In this document: one piece after another, positions 1-10,028 of the stretch | How positions within the stretch are numbered: position 1 is the first letter of the stretch | Layout of the letters: every line of letters starts with the position of its first letter | Source of the DNA: an uncultured Bacteroidota bacterium | Lineage (GTDB): Bacteria > Bacteroidota > Bacteroidia > Bacteroidales > UBA12481 | Direction of reading: 5' to 3' | DNA length: 53,630 nucleotides | NCBI GenBank assembly: GCA_903919065.1 | Contig: CAIXHD010000220.1 | Coordinates: 1-53,630 of the forward strand | The notes under the pieces: generated by a model | What the model saw: only the letters and a program-made list of their open reading frames with translations | Databases searched by the model: none | What the model was told of the DNA's origin: nothing | Made by a program: the position numbers and the translations under genes

Positions 1-760
1 ACGGTTACTGAAGCTCCTTCATTGAAGGACCCGCTGCCGGTGGTTGTTCCACCGATCAAAGGATTCGACGAGAGGGTAACACTGTAAACCTTGATATTTT
101 CAGTGAAGTTCGCTACCAGAGTCCGGCTGGCACTGATGGTAAAGGAGTAATTGGCAGTTGTTGATACCACCGCTCCCCCTTCAGTCCAGTTTTTAAAGAT
201 ATATCCCGCATTTGATACTGCACCAACAGTAACAGTGGTACCGGCATTATAGGAACCGCCTCCCGTTGTGGTTCCCCCGGTCAAAGGATTCGAGGAAAGG
301 GCAACGCTGTAAACCTTAATATTTTCAGTAAAGTTCGCTACCAGAGTCCGGCTGGCACTGATGGTAAAAGAGTAATTGGCATCTGTTGATACCACCGTTC
401 CCCCTTCGGTCCAGTTTGTAAAGGAATATCCGGCGTTTGAAACTGCTCCTGCAGTTACTGAGGTACCGGCATTATAGGAACCGCTTCCTGTGGTAGTTCC
501 TCCAGTTGGTGGATTCGATGACAGAGAAATAGTATAAACCTTGATATTTTCAGTGAAGTTCGCTACCAGTGTTCGGTTCCCGGTTAACGTAAACCTATAG
601 TTGGCATCAGAAGAAACAACAATCCCCCCTTCAGTCCAATTTGCAAAAGTATATCCGGAATTTGCTGTTGCCCCAATATTTACAGAAGATCCGGAATCGA
701 AAGTACCGCCCCCGGTGGTAGTTCCTCCGGCCGATGGATTCGATGACAATGCCACGGTAA
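1..760 (-). repeat. Tandem 225-bp (75-aa) repeats in the 5'-truncated CDS
   Basis: The block 'gtaaaccttgatattttcagtgaagttcgctaccaga' recurs with its GTAAACC-equivalent ending at 90, 315 and 540, exactly 225 bp apart. Confidence 0.85.
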
Positions 761-1179
761 ATTGACCAATGGTTGTAAAACTCCAGACATATTCCTTCTG
801 CAGGGCATTACCGGTTTTATCTTTGACCGATGTGGCCACCTTGCCGGTATAGGTAGTGCTGTGCAAAAGCGGTGAAGTTGGGGTAAAGCTGAAGGTTGGA
901 CCATTCCCATCATAAACGATGGTCCCTGCCACTGTTGATGGTCCCTGCAAAGAAAATGAGTTCTGCGTAATTGTTGCTGGATTCATGTTCTCGTTAAATG
1001 TTACCGTGATCACCTGATTTACAGGAACATTTACAGCCCCATCAACTGGAACTGTCGAAACAACTATCGGGCATACTCCTACCTTCCCTACAAAATCATC
1101 CTTTTTGCATCCGGCAAAAATCACCGTTGATACTATTGCCAGGGCAGTCAATAGTGTTTTTGTTTTCATCTTTTTCATA
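1..1179 (-). CDS. Secreted lipoprotein-like protein with Ig-like (SbsA-type) domain and tandem InlB B-like/bacterial repeat domains (3' end outside window)
   Basis: Reverse strand reads MKKMKTKTLLTALAIVSTVIFAGCKKDDF... then ...PVDGAVNVPVNQVITVTFNENMNP... and repeats 'SSNPxxGGTTTGxGxxxxGxxVxxxAxxxxGYxFxNWTEGGxVVSxxANYxFTxxxxRTLVANFTENIKVY'. Open to the window edge. Confidence 0.85.
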
Positions 1180-1306
1180 TTTCGGTTTAATAATCAATCA
1201 GCCAGAATAAGGGTGGTTACCTCGGCTATAAGCTGCTGTTCAGCTTAAACACAAATGTACGGCTTTTGTTAAAGTTATTGACCAATTTTGACTTTGAAAT
1301 AAGAAA

Positions 1307-3022
1307 ATGCAATTTAACCGAATGAAAAATAAAATTATATCTGTTCTGATTTTTGTAGTCACTTTCATGGGACAATCTGCTCAGTGTCAGAATACCCGGT
1401 TATCTGCAGAGCAAATGAAGCGAATGCATAATGAGACGCTGGATGACCCGTACAAACCTAATGCGGATAACAATACACGGACTTCTCCGGCCTACCATTA
1501 TAAAAGCAGGGTTAAATCAAACTCAACACACAGCATTATAATCACTTACCAGGCAAATGTGAATAGTCTGGGACAGAATATTCTGGGTGACGCAGCAAAC
1601 GAGCCATCCATTGCAGTGAATCCCTTGGATCCGAAAAAAATTGTTATTGGCTGGAGACAATTTGATAATGTGACCAGTAATTTCAGGCAGGCTGGCTGGG
1701 GCTATACCACAAACGGTGGAGAAAACTGGACTTTCCCCGGGGTGATCGACCCTGGAGTGTTTCGTTCCGATCCTGTCCTGGATTTCGATGCGGAGGGGAA
1801 TTTTTATTACAACAGCCTGACAAATGTACCTGACTATTTTTGCAAAGTGTATGAAAGCACCAATGGCGGTGCATCCTGGGATAGCGGTGTCGATGCGCAT
1901 GGAGGTGACAAGCAATGGATGGTGATCGACCGTACAACGGAAGCCGGACGTGGTAATATCTATGCTTTCTGGTCCTACTTCTTCACCACGTGCGGTCCGG
2001 GATTCTCCACCCGCTCAACGAATGGCGGCAGCGAATATGAAAACTGTTACATCATCGATGGTTATCCATACTGGGGTACCATGGCTATCGGTAATTCCGG
2101 TGAACTATATATCGGAGGTGCATCCGGAACCAATGACAGCCTGGTGGTTGTAAAATCTTTGAATGCATACAAACGCGACTCCGTGGTCAGCTGGAATAAC
2201 CCGGTCAGAGTGTATGTCGACGGTAATCCGGGTGGATGGAATGGTGTTAATCCAGGAGGCCTCATGGGGCAGGTAAGCATTGGCGTTGATCATTCCGACG
2301 GCCCGGGCAGAGGTAATGTATATATACTTGCCTCCCTTACCCGGACATCAAATGCTGATCCCGGTGATGTTATGTTTGCCCGTAGTACAGATGGCGGACT
2401 TACCTGGAGTTCTCCAACCCGTATCAATGACGATCCTTCTGACAAGAATACCCAGTGGTTTGGAACCATGTCGGTTGCACCAAATGGCAGGCTGGATGCA
2501 ATCTGGCTTGATACGCGCGATGCTCCTGCCGGATCGGATTCATCGGACCTGTATTATTCTTTCTCTGCTGACCAAGGCAAAACATGGTCGGCAAATGAGA
2601 AAATGTCCGGATTATTTGATCCTCATGTTGGCTATCCCAACCAGAATAAATTGGGTGATTATTTCGATATGGAATCTGACAATCACGGAGCGCATCTGGC
2701 ATGGGCCAACACCTTTAATGGTGAGCAGGATGTATATTACAGCTACATCGTTCCATACATTGTGGCAGGAGTCGATGAGGTTTCTTCCATTAACGGCATT
2801 TCAACATACCCGAATCCTGTTACAGGAACACTGGTTATCAATGGGTTGTCGATTAATTCGAAAATCGAGATATTCAATATTCCTGGAAAGAAAATTCTCT
2901 CGGTTAATAGTCGCAATACCACCTGCGAGATCGATATGTCAGCTCAACCTCCGGGAATCTATTTCCTGAAGGTTATCGACCAGGATGGAATTACCGAGGT
3001 TAAGAAAATAGTGAAGAAGTAA
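1307..3022 (+). CDS. Sialidase/BNR-repeat-like secreted protein with T9SS type-A sorting domain
   Basis: Asp-box-like motifs (STNGGASW, STDGGLTW); C-terminus YPNPVTGTLVING...GIYFLKVIDQDGITEVKKIVKK. Confidence 0.8.
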   Translation: MQFNRMKNKIISVLIFVVTFMGQSAQCQNTRLSAEQMKRMHNETLDDPYKPNADNNTRTSPAYHYKSRVKSNSTHSIIITYQANVNSLGQNILGDAANEPSIAVNPLDPKKIVIGWRQFDNVTSNFRQAGWGYTTNGGENWTFPGVIDPGVFRSDPVLDFDAEGNFYYNSLTNVPDYFCKVYESTNGGASWDSGVDAHGGDKQWMVIDRTTEAGRGNIYAFWSYFFTTCGPGFSTRSTNGGSEYENCYIIDGYPYWGTMAIGNSGELYIGGASGTNDSLVVVKSLNAYKRDSVVSWNNPVRVYVDGNPGGWNGVNPGGLMGQVSIGVDHSDGPGRGNVYILASLTRTSNADPGDVMFARSTDGGLTWSSPTRINDDPSDKNTQWFGTMSVAPNGRLDAIWLDTRDAPAGSDSSDLYYSFSADQGKTWSANEKMSGLFDPHVGYPNQNKLGDYFDMESDNHGAHLAWANTFNGEQDVYYSYIVPYIVAGVDEVSSINGISTYPNPVTGTLVINGLSINSKIEIFNIPGKKILSVNSRNTTCEIDMSAQPPGIYFLKVIDQDGITEVKKIVKK

Positions 3023-3025
3023 AGG

Positions 3026-3850
3026 CTACTTCTTCACCAGGAAATAATCTCCCTGATATCCGAAATACGGGTCGGTCATTATCCATGTATTTACGTTCAG
3101 ATCAAACAGGTCAGGTGTTTGCTCGCTCTTGAAATGGAAGAAAATAATATCGATTTTCCCACTGGCGAGAGCGGTAAACCGTGATCCGGCCTCAAGAGAA
3201 ACAAATTCGAATTTGATGTCCAGCTGGGTACCTAATTCTGACATAAAGGCAATGTTGAAGCCAGCGGGTCTGCCGTCGGCCGAAATGTAGTCAAGCGGAG
3301 GAAAGTCACCCGAAATTCCTACACGCACCACACGTGCACCGGCTGAGTTAATCTGACCAATGTTAGCAGGTTCGCCGGTAAGCGGAAGGTTGGTTATCCA
3401 CTCATTCTCGATCGATTTCAGCCTTCCCGACTCGGTAAGCAGTCCAATTGCCCTGTTGACATCATTCCGCAACCCTTCGTCGGCCTTGCGTAAAACCATG
3501 ATAACCTTATATGGAATCTCCTCACGGGCAGTGATTACTTTCAGTTTGTCGTTGCGTTTTGCGTAATAATCAGCTACAAACGACGGGCAGCTGATCCCGT
3601 CGGCCTTGCCGCTCAGCAATGCCATAATAGCATCGGACCGCCTGTTAAACTCGATAATCTTACCAGGATCTGCGTTTATGTACCTTTTTACCAGTGCAGC
3701 CTGTTTTTCAGCGACCGCCCCAACCGATACCACACCGATCGTTTTGCCTCCCATGGCTTCGAAACTGTTAATTTTCATGTCGCTGCCAACACACCCAAAG
3801 AGTCCGATGAGCACAACGGCCAGGGCCGCGTAAGAGATTCTTGTATTCAT
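3026..3850 (-). CDS. ABC transporter substrate-binding lipoprotein, SBP_bac_3-like with swapped half order
   Basis: Lipobox-like LIGLFGC; half 'GKTIGVVSVGAVAEKQ...ENEWI' precedes half 'VRVGISGDFPPLDYISADGRPAGFNIAFMSELG...DPYF'. Confidence 0.75.
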   Translation of the reverse strand: MNTRISYAALAVVLIGLFGCVGSDMKINSFEAMGGKTIGVVSVGAVAEKQAALVKRYINADPGKIIEFNRRSDAIMALLSGKADGISCPSFVADYYAKRNDKLKVITAREEIPYKVIMVLRKADEGLRNDVNRAIGLLTESGRLKSIENEWITNLPLTGEPANIGQINSAGARVVRVGISGDFPPLDYISADGRPAGFNIAFMSELGTQLDIKFEFVSLEAGSRFTALASGKIDIIFFHFKSEQTPDLFDLNVNTWIMTDPYFGYQGDYFLVKK

Positions 3851-3860
3851 ACGATTAGTC

Positions 3861-4955
3861 TTAAAGCTTTATAATTAATTTGTTGATGCCATCTGAATAT
3901 TCAAAATCAAAACTGCGTGCCATACCAGTAACCAGGGTCATTCCGAGGTTGTCCTGATGTCCGGCCTGCTGATCAAACGGATTAAATAATTCCCACCGAT
4001 ATTTGAAGATTAAAACGATTTCATTATTCACCGAAAAATGTTCCACGGTCAGATCAAGATCAGGATTAATAGCATTGAAGCAATGGAGAAAGATTTCCTG
4101 AATGAGCTCCTCCACTGCAAGCTGAATCCGGTAATTATGACGCGAATCCAGTCCATGCAGCCTGCAGAACCAGTCGATACGCGCATTCATTGCCACCAGA
4201 TCGTAGCTTTTCGAAGTAATAGTAAAACGCAGTGTTTCGAGGGTTTTGACAAAAGCACGGGTTTTTTCCCGCACTGGATTTTTGAATAGGTCGGCTGGCT
4301 TACCCTCCTCATAAACAGTGCCCTCATCGAGATAAAAGACGCGGTCGGCAGTTTCGCGGGCAAAATCCATCTCATGGGTCACGATTACCAGGGTGATCCC
4401 GCGTCCGGAAAGTTTACGGATGATGGAAAGAACTTCACGCGTCATTACCGGGTCGAGAGCCGATGTTGGCTCATCAAAGAGAATAATGTCGGGATCCATA
4501 GCCAGACAGCGGGCAATAGCGATACGCTGTTGCTGCCCTCCGGACAGTTCTGAGGGCATGGCATATGCCTTTTCCTCCAGTCCAACCAGTGCCAGCAGCT
4601 CCATTGCATGAGCTTCCGCCTGGGCTTTCGTCTGCTTCCTCACCTGAATTGGAGCCAGCGTGATATTATTCATGACATTCAGGTGCGAAAACAGGTTGAA
4701 TCCCTGGGCCACCAGACCCATCTTTTCGCGCACCTTATTGATGTCTGTGTCTTTTGCAGTAATATCTTTACCGTTAATGAGAATAGTACCGGAATCGGGC
4801 TTTTCGAGTAATGCCATTGAACGGAGGAACACACTCTTGCCGGCACCCGAGGGACCGATAATCGCAATGCACTCCCCTTTGTTTATAGAGGCGTGTATAC
4901 CGTTCAGAATTTTAGCCGGGCCAAAACACTTAGTCAGGTTATCAATCCGTATCAT
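3861..4955 (-). CDS. Polar amino-acid ABC transporter ATP-binding protein fused to C-terminal HATPase_c_2 (RsbW/anti-sigma-like) domain
   Basis: Walker A GPSGAGKS, signature LSGGQQQR, Walker B IILFDEPT; C-terminal ~120 aa includes 'RIQLAVEELIQEIFLHCF' and 'DNLGMTLVTGMARSFDFEYSDG'. ATG at 4955 overlaps the permease stop (ATGA); the longer track ORF start is not supported. Confidence 0.8.
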   Translation of the reverse strand: MIRIDNLTKCFGPAKILNGIHASINKGECIAIIGPSGAGKSVFLRSMALLEKPDSGTILINGKDITAKDTDINKVREKMGLVAQGFNLFSHLNVMNNITLAPIQVRKQTKAQAEAHAMELLALVGLEEKAYAMPSELSGGQQQRIAIARCLAMDPDIILFDEPTSALDPVMTREVLSIIRKLSGRGITLVIVTHEMDFARETADRVFYLDEGTVYEEGKPADLFKNPVREKTRAFVKTLETLRFTITSKSYDLVAMNARIDWFCRLHGLDSRHNYRIQLAVEELIQEIFLHCFNAINPDLDLTVEHFSVNNEIVLIFKYRWELFNPFDQQAGHQDNLGMTLVTGMARSFDFEYSDGINKLIIKL

Positions 4956-5653
4956 GCAACACCCCTCTTTCCCCTGATGGAAAAAAGCCCATGAACCATC
5001 CACGACAATCCCATATAAATCAATATTCCGAAAAACAGGGCAAAGAAAGGATCCCCTGTTCTCGAGCCTACATTGTTGAGCGTTCGCGTAAGGTCTGTTA
5101 TAGTAACATATCCCACAACAGATGTCCACTGAATCAGGTTGACAATGGTGTTCTGGTATACTGGTTTTGCGATCTTCCAGGCCTGCGGCAGGGTGATATG
5201 CCGGAATGCTGCCAGTTCCGAGAACCCCAGCATTCTTGAGGCTTCCCACTCACGGCGACTGAGCACTCCGAGTGCCGACCGCATGATCTCCGAAACATGT
5301 GCCCCCGTGTGAAGGGTAAATGCAAGGATGGCAATGATAAGTGCATCGGTGCGACTGTTGGCAAATACAACGTAATACAGAAGCATAAGCAGCAAGGTCA
5401 CCGGACTTCCGAGTAACATGGTGGTTATTATGCGTACCGGAACCTCAAGGAACTTACGCCCCGACAAGCGGGTTCCACAGAAAACAGCACCGAGGATAGT
5501 GCCAAATAAAAGTGCCAGCAAACTTAGCATAACAGTGGTAAGCATGCCTTTCATCACCACCAGATATGCATCTCCCGCGATGAGGTTGTTGTAGAAAGAC
5601 GAAGCGATTTTTTCCAGAAAATCCATAGGAATGATTTCAGGTTCATTCAGCAT
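4952..5653 (-). CDS. Amino-acid ABC transporter permease (HisM/GlnP family)
   Basis: 'LRRxEWEASRMLGFSELAAFRHITLPQAWKIAKPVYQN' matches the EAA loop of polar amino-acid permeases. Confidence 0.85.
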   Translation of the reverse strand: MLNEPEIIPMDFLEKIASSFYNNLIAGDAYLVVMKGMLTTVMLSLLALLFGTILGAVFCGTRLSGRKFLEVPVRIITTMLLGSPVTLLLMLLYYVVFANSRTDALIIAILAFTLHTGAHVSEIMRSALGVLSRREWEASRMLGFSELAAFRHITLPQAWKIAKPVYQNTIVNLIQWTSVVGYVTITDLTRTLNNVGSRTGDPFFALFFGILIYMGLSWMVHGLFSIRGKRGVA

Positions 5654-5792
5654 TTAGCACCACAATTTACTAAATATCCATATGCAACCATCGCTGTTCC
5701 TTAACATGTGAATCTTGCAACATTTTTTCATAATTATGCAATAGTTCAGGAGTCTTTTATCTTGATCTTTGACCCATTATAAATTAAGTATT

Positions 5793-6305
5793 ATGAAAAA
5801 ATTAATTTTTGCCTTTAGTATTGTCGCACTTTTTTTTGCAGTAAGTGCATGCAAGAAATCCCTGGATAAATATCCTGTGAATGTCAGAATGACTGATGCA
5901 CCGGCTCTTTATGATGCAGTAAATATTGATTTGCAGGAGGTCGTGATTACCGGCAATGATAGTACTGCTGTCACTTTGGATGTGAATGCAGGTATATATA
6001 ATCTTCTCGATTTCTCAAACGGGGTGGATACCCTTATTGCAACAGGTGCTTTGGAAGTTTCTGAGGTGTCGCAAATCCGGCTGATTCTCGGACCGAACAG
6101 CACCATTGTTGTGGATGGAGTGAGTTACCCGTTAAGTACACCCAGCGCTGAACAGTCAGGGTTGAAACTTCAGGTTAATGCCACCCTTGAAGCCGGAGTA
6201 GTTTACACTATTCTACTCGATTTTGATGCTAATAAATCTATAGTGGTTACAGGTAATAACACGTATAAGCTTAAACCTGTTGTCTCAATCATCCAGCTGC
6301 CATAA
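5793..6305 (+). CDS. DUF4382 domain lipoprotein
   Basis: Lipobox VSAC; 'NVRMTDAPALYDAVNIDLQEVVI' is typical of DUF4382. Confidence 0.8.
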   Translation: MKKLIFAFSIVALFFAVSACKKSLDKYPVNVRMTDAPALYDAVNIDLQEVVITGNDSTAVTLDVNAGIYNLLDFSNGVDTLIATGALEVSEVSQIRLILGPNSTIVVDGVSYPLSTPSAEQSGLKLQVNATLEAGVVYTILLDFDANKSIVVTGNNTYKLKPVVSIIQLP

Positions 6306-6334
6306 GCGGAGTAACATTCGGGAAAATAACACCG

Positions 6335-6371
6335 ACCGGAACCCTTTAATGAAAGGTGTTCCGGTTTTTTT
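6335..6371 (+). terminator. Rho-independent terminator
   Basis: CCGGAACCCTTT-aatg-AAAGGTGTTCCGG hairpin (one bulge) followed by a T7 run. Confidence 0.8.
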
Positions 6372-6446
6372 ATGCGGATTTTAAAAACAATCAGATAACT
6401 TTATCCCTCTTTGGATATTAAGTTAACCAACCTGAAAAACCAACCT

Positions 6447-7811
6447 ATGAAACGGAACAAAGCAAAAAGAATTACCATCGTCATATCGCTGGTGATTACA
6501 GTGATCCTCGCAGCAGGGGTTATATACATGAACCCCATCCTCCCGATTATTACAGGCTATTCCGCAAAAAATATGGCCTCCGGAGTTTTTGTTGCCGGAC
6601 GAACGCCGGAATCCATGGTTAGCACCGACTTAAATTTTTCATTTATAAAATTCACAAAAAAGAAAATCGATTTTGAAAAAAAGGAGGTAACAAGCAGCTT
6701 TCTCTGGCACAAATCAAGAGCTGTTTATATTGATGGTTTTGGGTGTTCGCTGGTCAATGATTTCAAAAAGGAAGAGATCCTTAACCGCCCCTATTCAAGA
6801 GTAAAGATTGTTCCCGAAAATCCTGATACTGTCGCCTGGCCAGCCGGCGATAAGCTTTCCGGTATTATCCCATCGGGTGTGAATATGGAAAAGATGAATA
6901 CTGCGGTCAATAAAGCCTTCGCCGATACTATCCCGCACAAGGGCACATTTGCAGTAATGGTCGTATATAAAGGCGAACCGATCATCGAAAAATACAAAAC
7001 CGGGCTGAGCAACAAAAATCTTTTCCTGAGCTGGTCGATGGCAAAAAGCATTGCCAATGCATTGACAGGCATCCTGGTAAAAGAAGGAAAAATCGATATA
7101 AACAAGCCCATTGGTTTCGCCGAATGGCAGACTGACGGACGGAAAAATATTACCATCAGCAACCTGATGCAAATGAACAGCGGACTGGAATGGAACGAGG
7201 ATTACGGCAACCAGTCGGACGTAAATAACATGCTCCATAAAGAAGGCGACTTCGGTACTTTCACCTTAAATAAACCACTCGCCTCCCCGATTGGCCTGAA
7301 ATGGGTTTACTCATCAGGGTCGACCAATATTGTATCGCTGATAATCCGTAAAACTATTGGTAACGACAGCGAATACTATGCTTTTCCGAGAACTTCCCTG
7401 TTCAACAAAATCGGAATGCGAAGTGCTATCATGGAAGTTGATGCTTCCGGCACATTTGCAGCCTCCTCGTATATGTATGCTTCGATTCGCGATTATGCCC
7501 GATTCGGACTATTGTTCCTGAACAAGGGGAACTGGCTGGGTGAACAAATACTTCCCGAAGGATGGACTGACTATTCCACTACTGAAGCCACGGGATCCGA
7601 AGGACAATACGGTGCCTTTTTCTGGATCAACAAATCCGGAATATTTTATCCGGATGTACCCGCAGATATGTTTTGCTGCCGCGGTCATGACGGGCAATAT
7701 ATCTATATTATTCCTTCGAAACAGTTGGTTGTGGTAAGAACCGGGTTCTCCAAAAAGGGAATGTTTGACCTTAATGAATTTCTCAGCGGGATTACAAATT
7801 CAATAGAATAA
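6447..7811 (+). CDS. Serine hydrolase (class C beta-lactamase-like)
   Basis: SxxK in 'LSWSMAKSIANAL'; 'YSSGSTNIVSLIIRK'; ATG at 6447 preferred over 6411. Confidence 0.8.
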   Translation: MKRNKAKRITIVISLVITVILAAGVIYMNPILPIITGYSAKNMASGVFVAGRTPESMVSTDLNFSFIKFTKKKIDFEKKEVTSSFLWHKSRAVYIDGFGCSLVNDFKKEEILNRPYSRVKIVPENPDTVAWPAGDKLSGIIPSGVNMEKMNTAVNKAFADTIPHKGTFAVMVVYKGEPIIEKYKTGLSNKNLFLSWSMAKSIANALTGILVKEGKIDINKPIGFAEWQTDGRKNITISNLMQMNSGLEWNEDYGNQSDVNNMLHKEGDFGTFTLNKPLASPIGLKWVYSSGSTNIVSLIIRKTIGNDSEYYAFPRTSLFNKIGMRSAIMEVDASGTFAASSYMYASIRDYARFGLLFLNKGNWLGEQILPEGWTDYSTTEATGSEGQYGAFFWINKSGIFYPDVPADMFCCRGHDGQYIYIIPSKQLVVVRTGFSKKGMFDLNEFLSGITNSIE

Positions 7812-7817
7812 ATCAAA

Positions 7818-9170
7818 TTGATGAAAAGCAAAACAGCGATCTGCTCATTGATCGGGGTACTATTGGTCGCATTTTTTATGGTCGGGTGCAAAAAAGAGGA
7901 TAATACCGTTGATGATAAAATCGGGACAGCCAAAGATTTTTTGTATCTCACTCCGGAATATCAACCGGGTTCTTACCGCAACATTGACAGGATTTTCAAT
8001 ACCCGGATATTCAAATGCGGTACCACCGTTTTTCCACTGCCAAAATCTTCAAAGGCCCTTACCTCTGTGAAATATTCTCCTGATGGTATAAACAACTATG
8101 ATATTGACGATTTCATATCAAGGAATAATGTTGCTGGCCTTTTGATTATTAAAAACGGTGAAATTGTTCTCGAAAAATATGCTCTGGGGAACAATGAGAC
8201 TTCAAAATGGACCTCTTTCTCCGTGGCTAAATCTGTGACTTCAACGCTTATCGGCATTGCTATCCAGGATGGAATAATTAAAAGCATAAATGATCCGATG
8301 ACCGATTACCTCCCACAGATGAAAGGAACTGCCTATGAGGGAGTCACAATCAGGCAACTGCTGCAAATGTCATCAGGGGTTGACTGGAATGAAGATTACC
8401 GTGATCCGCTTTCCTCCTTTACCTCAATGTATGAGGCTATTGCGGACGGCACGGAAGGTGGAATTATTGAGGTAATGTCCAATCTGACCCGTTCAGAAAT
8501 CCCCGGCAAGAAATTTCTTTACAGCTCAGGTGAATCCTATCTGGAGGGCAAGGTTTTGAAAGCCGCACTTGGTAACGAATCTCTATCAGGCTTTCTTTCC
8601 AGAAAAATATGGGCTAATATGGGAATGGAGTCTGATGGTTACTGGTTGCTTGAATCTCAGGATGGCGATGAGTTTGGTGGAGGAAATCTTAGCATGACTC
8701 TCCGTGATTATGGCCGGTTTGGTTTATTCATCCAGAATAATGGAATGGTAAATGGAATTTCCGTGCTGCCACCGTATTGGGTTGCCGAGGCCTCGCATCC
8801 TGCAAGTGACTCTCCACAATGCAATTATGGGGAATTATATTCTTCCTTTAACAACTATCCCTACCCGTATTATTATCCGCTTGGCTATGGGTATAACTGG
8901 TGGCCTATGCCCGAGACGGCCTGGGGTGGATGGGATTACCTGAATGACCCGGATTGGTGGGGAACTGATGCAATACAGCCGTCGGCTGCTAACTTTACAA
9001 ATCTTGAAGGCTCATTCACCGCCCAGGGTGTTTTCGGTCAGTTCATTCATATCAACCAAAAAGAAAAGGTCGTGTCAATTATTTGGAGTGCATGGAAGGA
9101 TCCATGGATTGATCCCAAAGAGTATGAGGCATATAGTTTCATAAATGCCGCTACCGGGTTGCTGCATTAA
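7818..9170 (+). CDS. Serine hydrolase lipoprotein (class C beta-lactamase-like), paralog of previous gene
   Basis: Lipobox MVGC; SxxK in 'TSFSVAKSVTSTL'; 'LLQMSSGVDWNEDY' parallels 'LMQMNSGLEWNEDY' in the upstream gene. Confidence 0.82.
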   Translation: MMKSKTAICSLIGVLLVAFFMVGCKKEDNTVDDKIGTAKDFLYLTPEYQPGSYRNIDRIFNTRIFKCGTTVFPLPKSSKALTSVKYSPDGINNYDIDDFISRNNVAGLLIIKNGEIVLEKYALGNNETSKWTSFSVAKSVTSTLIGIAIQDGIIKSINDPMTDYLPQMKGTAYEGVTIRQLLQMSSGVDWNEDYRDPLSSFTSMYEAIADGTEGGIIEVMSNLTRSEIPGKKFLYSSGESYLEGKVLKAALGNESLSGFLSRKIWANMGMESDGYWLLESQDGDEFGGGNLSMTLRDYGRFGLFIQNNGMVNGISVLPPYWVAEASHPASDSPQCNYGELYSSFNNYPYPYYYPLGYGYNWWPMPETAWGGWDYLNDPDWWGTDAIQPSAANFTNLEGSFTAQGVFGQFIHINQKEKVVSIIWSAWKDPWIDPKEYEAYSFINAATGLLH

Positions 9171-9255
9171 CCAGATAAGGCAACTCAATTTGATGCTCTT
9201 TATGGTTTGCTGAATAATCCTTTCTATTTTCGCCCGACCATTTTCAGCTTCTTTT

Positions 9256-10002
9256 ATGAGACTATTGATAATCCTTTTCCCTATACTTCTATTGCACTCA
9301 GGCCTAAACACAATTTCATTCAGAGAGGAGCAGAAAAACTATACGAGGGTAAGGCAAGCCTATTCCGATAAAGAAAAAACTGTTGGCAAAACGCTTTCCG
9401 AGCACTCAATTTCGCGGGAAAACTTAAGGATTTACCTCCGTGCTTTTAAAACTGAAAAGAAAATTGAGCTCTGGGCAAAAAACACCTCCGACTCGGTTTT
9501 TACGCTGATAAAGGAATTCCCAATTTGCGAACTCTCGGGTATCATCGGTCCAAAAAGGCGCTATCGCGATTTGCAGGTGCCGGAAGGATACTATCATCTC
9601 AAAAGTCTCAATCCTTACAGCAAGTATTATCTGTCGATCGAGGTCAATTATCCGAATGCATCCGACAGTATCAGGGGTGTTCGCGGACATCTGGGTAATC
9701 AGATTTTCATTCACGGCTCATGCGTCTCTTCGGGATGTATCGCCATTACCGATGACAAGATCAAGGAGCTTTATGTATATTGTGTTGAAGCATACAACAG
9801 CGGCCAGGAGGAGATCGGTATAACCATTTTTCCTGCCAGACTCGACGACAAAAAATACAATGCTCTGGTATCCGGGTACAGCAAGAATAAGGACAAGGTA
9901 AGTTTATGGGCCGATCTCAAGACAGGATACGATTTATTTAACCTGACCAAGGTTCAGCCCAGCGTTAAATTTCTCGCCGGCGGGCACCATCTGATCAATT
10001 AA
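9256..10002 (+). CDS. L,D-transpeptidase (YkuD/YafK-like) family protein
   Basis: 'IFIHGSCVSSGCIAITDDKIKELY' matches the HG...S-x-GC-I L,D-transpeptidase catalytic motif. Confidence 0.82.
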   Translation: MRLLIILFPILLLHSGLNTISFREEQKNYTRVRQAYSDKEKTVGKTLSEHSISRENLRIYLRAFKTEKKIELWAKNTSDSVFTLIKEFPICELSGIIGPKRRYRDLQVPEGYYHLKSLNPYSKYYLSIEVNYPNASDSIRGVRGHLGNQIFIHGSCVSSGCIAITDDKIKELYVYCVEAYNSGQEEIGITIFPARLDDKKYNALVSGYSKNKDKVSLWADLKTGYDLFNLTKVQPSVKFLAGGHHLIN

Positions 10003-10028
10003 CGATTTTCATTTCCTAAGATTAAAAC

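Noticed and set aside
60-600. Regularly spaced ~225-bp repeats, considered as CRISPR or satellite
   Set aside because: They translate in frame into InlB-like repeat domains and the period is far too long for CRISPR.
2280-2969. 229-aa plus-strand ORF overlapping the sialidase-like gene
   Set aside because: Shadow frame inside a gene with clear Asp-box and T9SS motifs; no recognisable domain of its own.
4956-5249. N-terminal extension of the ABC ATPase ORF in the supplied track
   Set aside because: Overlaps the permease in another frame; ATG at 4955 with ATGA coupling is the better start.
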